Assembly (NCBI GenBank): GCA_902613655.1
Contig: CACMHR010000001.1
Location: 94,742-158,741 of the forward strand
Direction of reading: 5' to 3'
Length of the DNA stretch: 64,000 nt
DNA from: Anoxypelagibacter sp902613655
GTDB taxonomy: Bacteria; Pseudomonadota; Alphaproteobacteria; Pelagibacterales; Pelagibacteraceae
In this document: piece after piece, positions 41,761-50,695 of the stretch
Layout of the letters: each line of letters starts with the position of its first letter
Position numbering within the stretch: position 1 is the stretch's first letter
Position numbers and translations under genes: made by a program
The notes under the pieces: generated by a model
The model's input: the letters and a program-made list of their open reading frames with translations, nothing else
What the model was told of the DNA's origin: nothing
Databases searched by the model: none

Positions 41761-42441
41761 ATGGAGACAGAAATCGCAAATCAAGTTGTTGGCTTAGGTG
41801 GAGCAAATGATTTTTCACTCTGGCAACTTTTCTTAAGAGCAGACTTTGTTGTAAAAGCAGTTATAGTACTTCTGATTGCAAGCTCAATTTTTTCATGGGC
41901 TCTAATATATGACAAAGTAAGATTATTTAGAAGAATTGATCAATCTACAAAATCATTCGAGGATAAATTTTGGAAATCGAAATCAGCCGAAGCATTTTAT
42001 AAAGGTCTTCCGATGAAATCAGAAGATCCTTTGACAATTATATTTAAAAATGCAATGTCAGAATTAATAAAAACAAAATCAAAATCTTCGTCTATACAAA
42101 GCGCAAGAGTAGAAAGAGTTCTAGAAGTTTCCATAGACAACCAGCTTAAAAGTGTCGAAAAAAATTTTACTTATTTAGCAACAATCGGCTCCACAGCACC
42201 TTTTATTGGTTTATTCGGAACCGTATGGGGAATTATGAATTCTTTCCAATCAATCGCGATTTCAAGAAATACAAGTTTAGCAATCGTTGCGCCCGGTATT
42301 GCAGAAGCATTGTTTGCAACAGCACTTGGTCTTCTTGCCGCTATACCTGCTGTGATAGCTTATAATAAATTCAATAGTGACTCGCAAAGATATTTTGCAA
42401 GAGTTGACAATTTTTCAAAAAGATTTTTATCAATAATTTAA
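41761..42441 (+). CDS. tolQ: Tol-Pal system proton channel protein TolQ
   Basis: A 226-residue inner-membrane protein with three transmembrane helices: KAVIVLLIASSIFSWALIYD near residue 31, then YLATIGSTAPFIGLFGTVWG near 140, then LFATALGLLAAIPAVIAYN near 180. It forms the proton channel with TolR and powers outer-membrane constriction during division. A 56-bp gap upstream and a fresh start suggest its own promoter; ybgC, which often precedes tolQ, is absent. Confidence 0.95.
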   Translation: METEIANQVVGLGGANDFSLWQLFLRADFVVKAVIVLLIASSIFSWALIYDKVRLFRRIDQSTKSFEDKFWKSKSAEAFYKGLPMKSEDPLTIIFKNAMSELIKTKSKSSSIQSARVERVLEVSIDNQLKSVEKNFTYLATIGSTAPFIGLFGTVWGIMNSFQSIAISRNTSLAIVAPGIAEALFATALGLLAAIPAVIAYNKFNSDSQRYFARVDNFSKRFLSII

Positions 42442-42445
42442 TCAA

Positions 42446-42862
42446 ATGGCATTTACAATTAATCGCTCAAAAAAGAAAGAACCAATGAGCGAAATAAATG
42501 TTACACCTTTCGTAGATGTAATGTTAGTTCTTTTAATTATTTTTATGGTAACCGCACCTTTGTTAACTGTTGGAGTACAAGTTGACCTACCCGAGTCAGC
42601 AGCAGACTCTTTACCTGATGATCAAGAACCACTTACAATAACAATTAATTCAAAAGGTGAAATATTTATTCAAGAACATCAAGTCACTTTTAAAAAAGTG
42701 GTTCCTAAATTATTAGCCATATCAAAAAACAGAACTGATACAAGAATTTATGTAAGAGGTGACAAAACCATAAATTATGGAAGAGTTTTAGAGGTAATGG
42801 GAAGATTATCAGGTGCAGGATTCTCAAAAGTAGCACTTATATCAGAGCCATATAAAAATTGA
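42446..42862 (+). CDS. tolR: Tol-Pal system protein TolR
   Basis: A 138-residue ExbD/TolR protein. One transmembrane helix, DVMLVLLIIFMVTAPLL, holds the channel Asp in EINVTPFVDVMLV. The periplasmic domain ends VMGRLSGAGFSKVALISEP, typical of TolR. It lies 4 bp after tolQ and 6 bp before tolA. Confidence 0.94.
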   Translation: MAFTINRSKKKEPMSEINVTPFVDVMLVLLIIFMVTAPLLTVGVQVDLPESAADSLPDDQEPLTITINSKGEIFIQEHQVTFKKVVPKLLAISKNRTDTRIYVRGDKTINYGRVLEVMGRLSGAGFSKVALISEPYKN

Positions 42863-42868
42863 TGTTTT

Positions 42869-43675
42869 ATGAGCAGAGGTTTAATATTTTCTTTTTTATT
42901 TCACACTTTAGTCATCTTTATAACAGCATTGACCTTACCCTTTATGATGCGTGAACCTATTGATGTACCACCAATCGTTTCAGTCGAACTGATACAAATA
43001 AAAGATAAAACTTTTATACCTTACGCCCCCAAAGCAAGAAAAATCATTGAAAAAGTAAAAGAGGATAATAAAAGAGTCGTGTCTGAACAGGCACCCCCAT
43101 CTGCAAAAGCTAAAGAAAAACCTGACAGGATTCCATTGCCAGAGGATAAAAAAGAAACTAAACAAATAGTAAAGAAAAAACAGAATCCTGAAGAGATTAA
43201 ACCTCAAATTAGACAATCATCTGAATTTGAGAAGGAAGAGTTGTTTGATACTAACGAGATTGCTGCTTTAATAGATAAAGCCAAGGAAGAACAAGCAGAA
43301 ACGCAAAAAAAAAATAGCCAAATAACTCAAAGCAATGTCAAAACGCCCTTTGCAAAGGCACTATCATTGTCTGAGGAAGATGCACTGAGAGCTCAAATAT
43401 TTGGGTGCTGGAGTGTTCCGCTTGGGCTCCCCTACGACAAAGATTTATTAGTAAGAATCAAACTACAATTAAAACCCGATGGCAGAATACTTAAAGCAGA
43501 AATTTTAGATCATGCAAGAATGAATACTCCAGGTCAAAGTTTCTACAAAATTTTAGCTGAAAGCGCTCTTAGAGCAGTAAGAATTTGCCAACCTTTAAAA
43601 GTTCCACCTACTGGTTATGATAGATGGAAAGATTTACAGTTAAATTTTGATCCAACAGAAATGTTAAAAGGTTAG
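42869..43675 (+). CDS. tolA: Tol-Pal system protein TolA
   Basis: A 268-residue protein with one N-terminal membrane anchor (LIFSFLFHTLVIFITALTLP), a charged Lys/Glu/Pro-rich middle (about 55-170), and a C-terminal domain (QIFGCWSVPLGLPYDKDLLV onward). The C-terminal domain matches the TonB-like TolA-III fold of alphaproteobacteria. TolA bridges TolQR to TolB and Pal across the periplasm. Position between tolR and tolB supports the call, since TolA is poorly conserved. Confidence 0.9.
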   Translation: MSRGLIFSFLFHTLVIFITALTLPFMMREPIDVPPIVSVELIQIKDKTFIPYAPKARKIIEKVKEDNKRVVSEQAPPSAKAKEKPDRIPLPEDKKETKQIVKKKQNPEEIKPQIRQSSEFEKEELFDTNEIAALIDKAKEEQAETQKKNSQITQSNVKTPFAKALSLSEEDALRAQIFGCWSVPLGLPYDKDLLVRIKLQLKPDGRILKAEILDHARMNTPGQSFYKILAESALRAVRICQPLKVPPTGYDRWKDLQLNFDPTEMLKG

Positions 43676-43679
43676 GGTT

Positions 43680-45017
43680 ATGAAAAAAACAATTATTATC
43701 TTTATATTTTTCATATTAACTATTGAAAATGCATTTAGTTTAATAAAAGTAGACATAACCAGGGGTAATCTAGATCCATTACCGATAGCGGTCTCACCTT
43801 TACATATTGATAATAAATCGGAAGATTTTAAGTCATTAAAAGAGAAAAAATTAGGGGAAGAAATTTCCAAAATAATTGAAAAAAATTTTAAATCTACTGG
43901 ATTATTTAATCCTTTAAAAAAGGATGCATTTGTTCAAAAGCCAGATATAGCCCACCTCAAACCAAGGTTTGAAGATTGGAGACTAATAAAGGCTCAAGCA
44001 TTAATTACTGGGAAAATTGTTGTTAAAGATAAAAAGTTAAAAGTAGAATTTAGGCTTTGGGATCTAACGGCCGCTAAGGAAATGTTAGCACTTTCTTTCA
44101 CAACTACACCAACTAATTGGAGAAGAGTAGCACATATTATATCCGATAAAATTTATGAAAGATTAACTGGTGAAACTGGGTATTTTGATACAAGAATAAT
44201 ATATGTGTCTGAGAAAGGACCAAAAGATCAAAGAGTGAAAAAACTAGCTATAATGGATCAGGATGGACATGGCACGAAATATTTAACTTTAGGAAATGAA
44301 CTTGTTTTAACTCCAAGATTTAACCCAACAAATCAATTAGTTACTTACATGTCATATTTTAAAAATATGCCAAGAGTTTATTTGTTAGATATCGAAACTG
44401 GTATTCAGGAAGTAGTTGGAAACTTTCCTGGAATGACTTTTGCACCAAGATTTTCTCCAGACGGAAAAAAAATCATTATGAGTTTTGCAAAAGATGGTAA
44501 TTCTGATATTTACTCAATGGATATGGAAACAAGAGTTGTTGAAAGAATCACCGACCACTCTGCAATAGATACATCACCTTCTTATTCTCCGGATGGAAAA
44601 TATATTTGTTTTAATTCTGATAGAAGCGGACTTCAACAAATATATACAATGAGAAGTGATGGAAGTCAGGTAAAAAGAATTACTTTTGGTAATGGTATTT
44701 ATGGAACACCAGTTTGGTCTCCAAGGGGTGATTTAATAGCATTTACTAAAATGCGAAAAGGAAAATTTTATATTGGTGTAATGAGGTCAGATGGCACCGG
44801 AGAAAGACTTTTGACGGAAAACTATTATCAAGAGGCGCCTTCATGGTCGCCGAATGGAAGAGTTTTAATATTCTATAGAGAGACCAAATCAGATAGCAAA
44901 GGTCAAGGTTTTACAGCTAAGCTATGGTCTATTGATATAACTGGGTATAATGAAAGGCTGGTTAAAACAGAAACTGATGCATCAGACCCATCGTGGTCCT
45001 CATTGTTATCAAAATAG
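43680..45017 (+). CDS. tolB: Tol-Pal system beta-propeller protein TolB
   Basis: A 445-residue periplasmic protein. The signal peptide ends near residue 20 (LTIENAFS). An N-terminal alpha/beta domain (about 22-160) is followed by WD40-like PD40 repeats: APRFSPDGKKIIMSFAKDGN, PSYSPDGKYICFNSDRSG, TPVWSPRGDLIAFTK and APSWSPNGRVLIFYRET. It binds Pal and is pulled by TolA. It ends 84 bp before pal. Confidence 0.96.
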   Translation: MKKTIIIFIFFILTIENAFSLIKVDITRGNLDPLPIAVSPLHIDNKSEDFKSLKEKKLGEEISKIIEKNFKSTGLFNPLKKDAFVQKPDIAHLKPRFEDWRLIKAQALITGKIVVKDKKLKVEFRLWDLTAAKEMLALSFTTTPTNWRRVAHIISDKIYERLTGETGYFDTRIIYVSEKGPKDQRVKKLAIMDQDGHGTKYLTLGNELVLTPRFNPTNQLVTYMSYFKNMPRVYLLDIETGIQEVVGNFPGMTFAPRFSPDGKKIIMSFAKDGNSDIYSMDMETRVVERITDHSAIDTSPSYSPDGKYICFNSDRSGLQQIYTMRSDGSQVKRITFGNGIYGTPVWSPRGDLIAFTKMRKGKFYIGVMRSDGTGERLLTENYYQEAPSWSPNGRVLIFYRETKSDSKGQGFTAKLWSIDITGYNERLVKTETDASDPSWSSLLSK

Positions 45018-45040
45018 TGATTTTTTAACACAATTTATAC

Positions 45041-45069
45041 TTGCAAGATTCCTTTAAATTTGGAATATT
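45041..45069 (+). promoter_or_regulatory. Candidate sigma-70 promoter of pal
   Basis: TTGCAA (45041-45046) and AATATT (45064-45069) are 17 bp apart in the 84-bp gap before pal. Pal is usually needed in more copies than TolQRAB, so a separate promoter is reasonable. Hexamer matches are imperfect. Confidence 0.35.
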
Positions 45070-45101
45070 ACGACAACCTTAAATATATTTAGGAGATACA
45101 A

Positions 45102-45581
45102 ATGAAGTTTAATAGTGCACTAAAAAATTTTGTTTTAGTTCTATTTAGCACGTTGTTAATTTCAGCGTGTTCCACAGCCAAGAAAGCTTCTGTAGATACC
45201 ACAGATGATGTTTATACAGGAACAGATACTGTAGAATATTTAGCTAACGGTGTGCCGGACAGAGTTTTTTTCGCTACTAACAAATCAAGCTTAACTACAA
45301 GATCACGTGACACTTTAAGAAAACAGGCTACGTACTTAAGAAAAAATAAAGATCTAACTGTTACTATTGAAGGTCATGCAGACGAAAGAGGAACAAGAGA
45401 ATATAACTTGGCCCTTGGCGAAAGAAGAGCGAACGCTGCAAAAGATTATTTAATGACATACGGTGTTTCTGGAAAAAGAATTAGCGTAATAAGCTACGGT
45501 AAAGAAAAACCTGTAAATCCAGCATCTAGTCCATTAGCGTGGTCTCAAAATCGAAGATCTGTAACGATTAAAGCAAACTAA
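45102..45581 (+). CDS. pal: Peptidoglycan-associated lipoprotein Pal
   Basis: A 159-residue outer-membrane lipoprotein. The lipobox LLISAC places the lipidated Cys at 23. The OmpA-C domain shows RVFFATNKSSLTTRSRDTLR, TIEGHADERGTREYNLALGE and RRANAAKDYLMTYGV, the peptidoglycan-binding motifs, ending SQNRRSVTIKAN. A strong Shine-Dalgarno (TTAGGAGATA) precedes the ATG, and a strong terminator follows. Confidence 0.97.
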   Translation: MKFNSALKNFVLVLFSTLLISACSTAKKASVDTTDDVYTGTDTVEYLANGVPDRVFFATNKSSLTTRSRDTLRKQATYLRKNKDLTVTIEGHADERGTREYNLALGERRANAAKDYLMTYGVSGKRISVISYGKEKPVNPASSPLAWSQNRRSVTIKAN

Positions 45582-45597
45582 AAATTTAATATTAATA

Positions 45598-45636
45598 GAC
45601 CCTGTTATTTAAAATAAATAGCAGGGTCTTTTTTTT
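45598..45636 (+). terminator. Rho-independent terminator after pal
   Basis: A 13-bp stem (arms 45598-45610 and 45616-45628, one G-T pair), loop AAAAT, then eight T at 45629-45636. It lies 17 bp after the pal stop and would end or weaken the tol-pal transcript before cpoB. Confidence 0.92.
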
Positions 45637-45664
45637 GCCATTTTGTGTAAATAAAAGTTGAAAT

Positions 45665-46633
45665 ATGTCAACAATTTATAGGAATCTTTTTACAAAAGTT
45701 TTTATTTTTTCATTATTTTTCTTAATGTTTTCTTACTTTGCTAGTGCTGATGAGGCAGAACTTAAAGATATCAAAACTAAAATTGAAAATATAAGCAAAG
45801 ATCTTAAAACTTTAGAAAAAGCTTTTTACAAAACTTCAGAAGTTCAAACAAAAAACATATCTAACGACGGGCTAAACGAAGATGTTTTGACACGTCATTT
45901 ACTAAAACTTAACGAGATAGAAGAACAATTTAGAGAAGTTACAAACCGGTATGAGGAAATCAATTTTAAAATTGATAAACTTTCAAACAGAATAACCAAG
46001 ATGCAATCAGATAATCAAGTCAGATTCAGTGATCTGGAGAGTTCAACGACAGCATCTGATAACACATCAAAAAAAATAACTAAAAAAAGACTTCCAGGAA
46101 CAGATTTACCAAAAGATTTAGGCACTTTATCTGATAGCGATTTAGAAAAAACTGAAAGTGTGCAAAAAACGCAATCAATAGAGTCCGCTGGATTAGTTGT
46201 GAGTGAAAAAGCGGAGAGAGCAAAATCTTTACTTCCCAACAAACCTCCAAATGAACAATATAACTTTGCGGTTAGTTTTATAAAAGTTGGGGATTATGAG
46301 ACGGCAGAGTTTGCGCTTAAAGAATTTATTGATAAAAATAAAGACAATGATTTAGCTGGCAGCGCACAATACTGGTACGGTGAAACTTTTAGAATAAGAC
46401 AACTTTATCAGGATGCAGCCGCAGCTTATCTAGATGGGTATCAAAATTATCCAAAGAGTAAAAAAGCACCAATTAATTTACTTAAACTTGGAACTACTTT
46501 AGTTCAATTAGGCGAAAAAGATCAAGGTTGTTTAATGATAAGCGGAGTTAAAAAACAATATCCAAAAGCAAGCAAGTCTGTGTTACAAAAAGCAGAATAT
46601 GAAAAGAAAAAATTTAAATGCAGCAAAGCTTAA
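45665..46633 (+). CDS. cpoB: Tol-Pal system protein CpoB/YbgF
   Basis: A 322-residue periplasmic protein. A signal peptide ends near residue 28 (FSYFASA). A coiled coil (about 30-120) and a polar linker precede TPR repeats in the last 120 residues (NFAVSFIKVGDYETAEFALK, AQYWYGETFRIRQLYQDAAA). It couples outer-membrane constriction to peptidoglycan synthesis. Its 3' end overlaps tilS by 35 bp. Confidence 0.92.
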   Translation: MSTIYRNLFTKVFIFSLFFLMFSYFASADEAELKDIKTKIENISKDLKTLEKAFYKTSEVQTKNISNDGLNEDVLTRHLLKLNEIEEQFREVTNRYEEINFKIDKLSNRITKMQSDNQVRFSDLESSTTASDNTSKKITKKRLPGTDLPKDLGTLSDSDLEKTESVQKTQSIESAGLVVSEKAERAKSLLPNKPPNEQYNFAVSFIKVGDYETAEFALKEFIDKNKDNDLAGSAQYWYGETFRIRQLYQDAAAAYLDGYQNYPKSKKAPINLLKLGTTLVQLGEKDQGCLMISGVKKQYPKASKSVLQKAEYEKKKFKCSKA

Positions 46634-47612
46634 AGATGCAGTTTTAAAAGATAAAAAAATCTCAAAAATTTATTCAAAGTTAAATTTAACGACCAAAAAT
46701 ACAAAGTCATTTTTAGCCGCTATATCTGGCGGATCTGACAGTATGGCACTTGCTTTATTATCGAAACTATTAAGAGAAGAAAAAAACAAAAAGGTTTATT
46801 TTGTACATGTAGATCATGCAATTAGGAAAAATTCTAGTAAAGAAGCTTTACAATTAAAAAATATTCTTAAAAAGTATCAAATTCATTTAAAAATAATTAA
46901 AAATAAAAAAAATATCCAAAAAAATATCCAAAAAAATGCTAGAGATACGAGATATCAAATTTTATGTGATTTTTGCAAAAAAAATAATATTAAATCTTTG
47001 GTTACAGCACATCATAAAGATGACCAGATTGAAACTTTTTTAATTAGGTTGTCTAGAGGAAGTGGAGTTGAAGGATTGTCGTCAATGAGCGAAAGTACGA
47101 AATTAAATTTCGGTATTAAATTATTAAGACCTTTCTTAAAATTCAGAAAAGAGGAACTTCAAATTACTTCAAAAAAATTCTTTAAAAAAATTATTAAAGA
47201 CCCAAGTAATAAAAATAAAAAATTTTTAAGAACAAATATTCGAGAATTAACTAAAATTTTAAAGAATAAAGGCATCGAACCTGATCAGATTTATAAATCC
47301 ATAGAAAACATTTCATCAACAAAAAAGGCAATTAATTTTTATGTAAAACAATCATTAAAAAAATTCGTAAAATTCAAAAAAAGAGAGACAATTTTAGATT
47401 TTAACATGTTTCAAAAAGAGCCTGCCGATATAAAATTTAAAATTATTAATACAATTGTAAAAAAAAGAGCTGCATCATACTATCCCCCAAGGGCTAAAAA
47501 GGTTTTAAATTTAATTAGTAGGTTTAAATCTAAATCTAACCAAAAAAGCACTCTAGGAGGATGTATTTTTGAAAAAAGGAAAAACTTTGTTCATGTGACA
47601 AAAGAATTTTAA
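46599..47612 (+). CDS. tilS: tRNA(Ile)-lysidine synthase
   Basis: A 337-residue N-type ATP pyrophosphatase that modifies C34 of tRNA-Ile(CAT) to lysidine. The PP-loop SGGSDSM (about 44-50) binds ATP. HVDHAIRKNSSKEA, ARDTRYQILCDFCKK and TAHHKDDQIETFLIRLSRGS are TilS motifs. It starts inside cpoB with a 35-bp overlap. The next in-frame Met lies inside the PP-loop, so this start is required. The C-terminal tRNA-binding part is short compared with E. coli TilS. Confidence 0.93.
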   Translation: MKRKNLNAAKLKDAVLKDKKISKIYSKLNLTTKNTKSFLAAISGGSDSMALALLSKLLREEKNKKVYFVHVDHAIRKNSSKEALQLKNILKKYQIHLKIIKNKKNIQKNIQKNARDTRYQILCDFCKKNNIKSLVTAHHKDDQIETFLIRLSRGSGVEGLSSMSESTKLNFGIKLLRPFLKFRKEELQITSKKFFKKIIKDPSNKNKKFLRTNIRELTKILKNKGIEPDQIYKSIENISSTKKAINFYVKQSLKKFVKFKKRETILDFNMFQKEPADIKFKIINTIVKKRAASYYPPRAKKVLNLISRFKSKSNQKSTLGGCIFEKRKNFVHVTKEF

Positions 47613-47690
47613 AAAAACGGGTTTTCTCAATAAAATTGATTAAAAATTACTTAATTTTGTGAACTTTTAATTATTTGTAGCTTTATGACA

Positions 47691-47718
47691 CTTGTTTAAA
47701 TGGTAAAAATACCTATTT
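47691..47718 (+). promoter_or_regulatory. Candidate heat-shock-like promoter of ftsH
   Basis: CTTGTTT (47691-47697), 14 bp, then CCTATTT (47712-47718) resembles a sigma-32 promoter (CTTGAAA, then CCCATNT). ftsH is heat-shock controlled in E. coli, and rpoH is encoded at 54-55 kb here. The predicted start would fall only a base or two before the ftsH ATG at 47726. Confidence 0.3.
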
Positions 47719-47725
47719 ATTAAGT

Positions 47726-49621
47726 ATGAATTTAAGAAATTTATTAATGTGGGGTTTGATAGTCCTTTTATCAGTAGGACTTTTTAATCTATTCCAAAAC
47801 CCAAATAAAGTTAATGAACAAGCAAACAACATAGCTTTCTCAAAATTTTTAAAAGAAGTGGACAATGGAAGAGTTGTTCAAGTTCAAATTCAGGGTAATA
47901 ATATATCAGGGGTATTATCTGATGGTTCAAAATTTCATACATATTCACCTGACTACCCCGGCTTAGTAGAAAAATTATCTGAAAAAAATGTTAATATCGT
48001 TGCATCACCGGTTGAAGATAAAATGCCATCATTACTAGGAGTTTTATTATCATGGTTCCCAATGCTTTTATTAATAGGTGTATGGATATTTTTTATGCGC
48101 CAAATGCAAGGAGGTAGGGGTGGCGCCATGGGTTTTGGAAGATCAAAGGCAAAATTACTTACTGAAGCACAAGGCAAAGTAACATTCAATGATGTTGCAG
48201 GAATCGAAGAGGCAAAAGAAGAAGTTGAGGAAATAGTAGATTTTTTAAAAGATCCAAAAAAATTTAGAAGACTTGGTGGAAAGATTCCAAAAGGTGCATT
48301 ACTTATCGGTCCCCCAGGAACTGGAAAAACTTTATTAGCAAAAGCAATTGCTGGTGAAGCAAATGTCCCTTTTTTTACGATCTCAGGATCCGATTTTGTC
48401 GAAATGTTCGTAGGTGTTGGTGCATCTAGAGTTAGAGACATGTTTGAACAAGGCAAGAAACACGCTCCTTGCATAATTTTTATAGACGAAATCGATGCTG
48501 TTGGTAGAAGTAGGGGAGCTGGTTTAGGCGGTGGAAACGATGAAAGAGAACAAACTTTAAATCAGTTATTAGTTGAAATGGATGGTTTCGACACAAACGA
48601 AGGAATTATTTTAATTGCCGCAACAAATAGACCAGATGTATTAGATCCAGCTTTATTAAGACCAGGAAGGTTTGATAGACAAGTTGTTGTTCCAAATCCA
48701 GATATTATCGGAAGAGAAGCTATTCTTAAGGTACATGTTAAAAAAATTAACACTGGACCGGATGTCAAACTAAGAACAATTGCAAGAGGAACTCCTGGTT
48801 TTTCTGGAGCAGATCTTGCTAATTTAATAAACGAGTCAGCATTGCTTGCTGCTAGAAAAAATAAAAGAGTTGTTACAATGAGCGACGTGGAAGAGGCAAA
48901 AGATAAAGTTATGATGGGAGCAGAAAGAAGATCAATGGTAATGTCTGAAGAAGAAAAAAAATTGACTGCTTACCATGAAGGTGGCCACGCAATTGTTGCT
49001 TTAAATGAAAAAGTTTCTGATCCAATACATAAAGCTACAATTATACCAAGAGGTAGAGCGCTCGGTATGGTAATGAGACTACCTGAGAGAGATCAACTCT
49101 CTGTGACTAGGGAGAAAATGTACTCAGATATAGCAGTTGCAATGGGCGGTAGAATTGCAGAAGAACTTATATTTGGATATGAGAAAATAACTTCAGGAGC
49201 GTCTTCTGATATCGACATGGCAACTAAAATGGCAAAAAATATGGTAACTAGATATGGGATGAGCAAAGACCTAGGAACTATAGCTTATGGCGAAAACGAA
49301 GACGAAGTCTTTCTTGGAAGGTCGATAACTAGACAGCAAAACATGTCAGAAGATACTGCAAAAAAAGTTGATGCAGAAGTTAAAAAAATTATAGACACTA
49401 GTTATGAGAGAGCAAAGAAAGTTTTAACAGAAAAAATTGATGACCTCCATAAACTTGCAAAAGCATTGCTAGTTTATGAAACTTTGACGGGTGATGAAAT
49501 AAGAGATTTAATTCTTAAAAATATCAAACCAGAAAAATTATCAAAAAAAGAGGAAAATGATGAAGATAACGTTTCCTCAGCAATAGATTCTATTGGTTTA
49601 AAGCCTAAACCAGCATTATAA
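47726..49621 (+). CDS. ftsH: ATP-dependent zinc metalloprotease FtsH
   Basis: A 631-residue membrane AAA+ protease. Two transmembrane helices (LLMWGLIVLLSVGLFNLF, then LLGVLLSWFPMLLLIGVWIF) flank a periplasmic domain. Walker A is GPPGTGKT (about 196), Walker B is CIIFIDEIDAVG, and the second region of homology includes AATNRPDVLDPALLRPGRFD. The zinc site is TAYHEGGHAIVAL. It degrades damaged membrane proteins and regulators such as RpoH and LpxC. No Shine-Dalgarno precedes its ATG. Confidence 0.98.
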   Translation: MNLRNLLMWGLIVLLSVGLFNLFQNPNKVNEQANNIAFSKFLKEVDNGRVVQVQIQGNNISGVLSDGSKFHTYSPDYPGLVEKLSEKNVNIVASPVEDKMPSLLGVLLSWFPMLLLIGVWIFFMRQMQGGRGGAMGFGRSKAKLLTEAQGKVTFNDVAGIEEAKEEVEEIVDFLKDPKKFRRLGGKIPKGALLIGPPGTGKTLLAKAIAGEANVPFFTISGSDFVEMFVGVGASRVRDMFEQGKKHAPCIIFIDEIDAVGRSRGAGLGGGNDEREQTLNQLLVEMDGFDTNEGIILIAATNRPDVLDPALLRPGRFDRQVVVPNPDIIGREAILKVHVKKINTGPDVKLRTIARGTPGFSGADLANLINESALLAARKNKRVVTMSDVEEAKDKVMMGAERRSMVMSEEEKKLTAYHEGGHAIVALNEKVSDPIHKATIIPRGRALGMVMRLPERDQLSVTREKMYSDIAVAMGGRIAEELIFGYEKITSGASSDIDMATKMAKNMVTRYGMSKDLGTIAYGENEDEVFLGRSITRQQNMSEDTAKKVDAEVKKIIDTSYERAKKVLTEKIDDLHKLAKALLVYETLTGDEIRDLILKNIKPEKLSKKEENDEDNVSSAIDSIGLKPKPAL

Positions 49622-49633
49622 TATATTCAAATA

Positions 49634-50695
49634 ATGAGAAACTATTACACCAGGGCGTGTAATTTTTATCATGGAAGAGCCGCGAGAAGACTAATCAAAT
49701 TAAACAAAGCTTTTCCACTAAATGGTAAAAAAAATATTGCCTTTGATCAATTAGAAATTTTTTCAAGGGAAAAAAGAAAAGTTAAAACTAGATTAATTCA
49801 TATAAAAGAAATTAATACACTTAATAAAAATATAAAAAAAATTGTTAAATACGATTTAAAAAAAATTATATCAAAACGAAGAAACTTCCTTAAAAATATA
49901 AATTTTAACCGTACTACAATAATGGGCGTATTAAACCTTACACCAGATAGTTTTTCTGATGGAGGAAAATTTAATAATAAAAAAAAAGCTCTTAAACAAA
50001 TTTCTTATATGATTGACTCTGGTGCTAAAATTATTGATGTAGGAGGCGAGTCAACACGACCAGGGTCAAAAACAATTGATCCAAACATAGAGTGGAAAAG
50101 AGTTAAAAATGTTGTAGAAAATTTTAAAAAAAAATATAAAAAAGTTTGCCTATCAATTGATACCAGGAAACCTGACATTATGATTAAAAGTATAAAAAAT
50201 GGAGCAAATATTATAAATGATGTATCAGGCTTTAATTATGATCCATCTGCTATTTCAAAACTAAAAAGCTCTAATATTCCAAAAGTTTTACATCATATGC
50301 AAGGTACTCCTAATACTATGCAAAAAAACCCAAGATACCAAAATGTATTATTAGATATTTATGATTTCTTCGAAAAAAAAATTTCAAATATAAAAAATAA
50401 TAAAAAAATTATTCTAGACCCTGGAATTGGTTTTGGTAAAACTTTGAAACATAATTTGACTTTAATTTCCAAAATATCATTGTTTCATAGTCTTGGCTTA
50501 CCTATTTTGATTGGTACTTCAAGAAAAAGATTTATTAATCAAATATCTGGTGAGTATGATACCGTTGATAGAACAGGGGGAACTTTGGCTTCGATACTTT
50601 TTTTACTAGCACAAGGAGTGCAAATTTTTAGAGTACATAATGTTAAAGAAATAAAACAGGGAATTTTAGTTTTTGAAAAAATAAATGAAAAATAA
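49634..50695 (+). CDS. folP: Dihydropteroate synthase
   Basis: A 353-residue protein whose catalytic barrel begins near residue 97: MGVLNLTPDSFSDGG binds pterin/phosphate. IDVGGESTRPGSK, SIDTRKPDIM, INDVSGFNYD and LDPGIGFGKTLKHNL follow in order. The first 95 residues form a basic extension of the kind seen in alphaproteobacterial FolP. It joins pABA to the pterin in folate synthesis. Its 3' end overlaps glmM by 11 bp. Confidence 0.94.
   Translation: MRNYYTRACNFYHGRAARRLIKLNKAFPLNGKKNIAFDQLEIFSREKRKVKTRLIHIKEINTLNKNIKKIVKYDLKKIISKRRNFLKNINFNRTTIMGVLNLTPDSFSDGGKFNNKKKALKQISYMIDSGAKIIDVGGESTRPGSKTIDPNIEWKRVKNVVENFKKKYKKVCLSIDTRKPDIMIKSIKNGANIINDVSGFNYDPSAISKLKSSNIPKVLHHMQGTPNTMQKNPRYQNVLLDIYDFFEKKISNIKNNKKIILDPGIGFGKTLKHNLTLISKISLFHSLGLPILIGTSRKRFINQISGEYDTVDRTGGTLASILFLLAQGVQIFRVHNVKEIKQGILVFEKINEK

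Noticed and set aside
45657..45672. Small hairpin around the cpoB start codon (GTTGA and TCAAC)
   Set aside because: Only a 5-bp stem in AT-rich sequence; too weak to claim translational control.
46619..46640. Alternative later start for tilS to avoid overlap with cpoB
   Set aside because: The nearby ATGs are in other frames, and the next in-frame Met lies within the PP-loop, so the overlapping start is needed.
47953..48474. 173-codon leftward frame inside ftsH
   Set aside because: Antisense of the strongly conserved FtsH AAA domain; no independent support.
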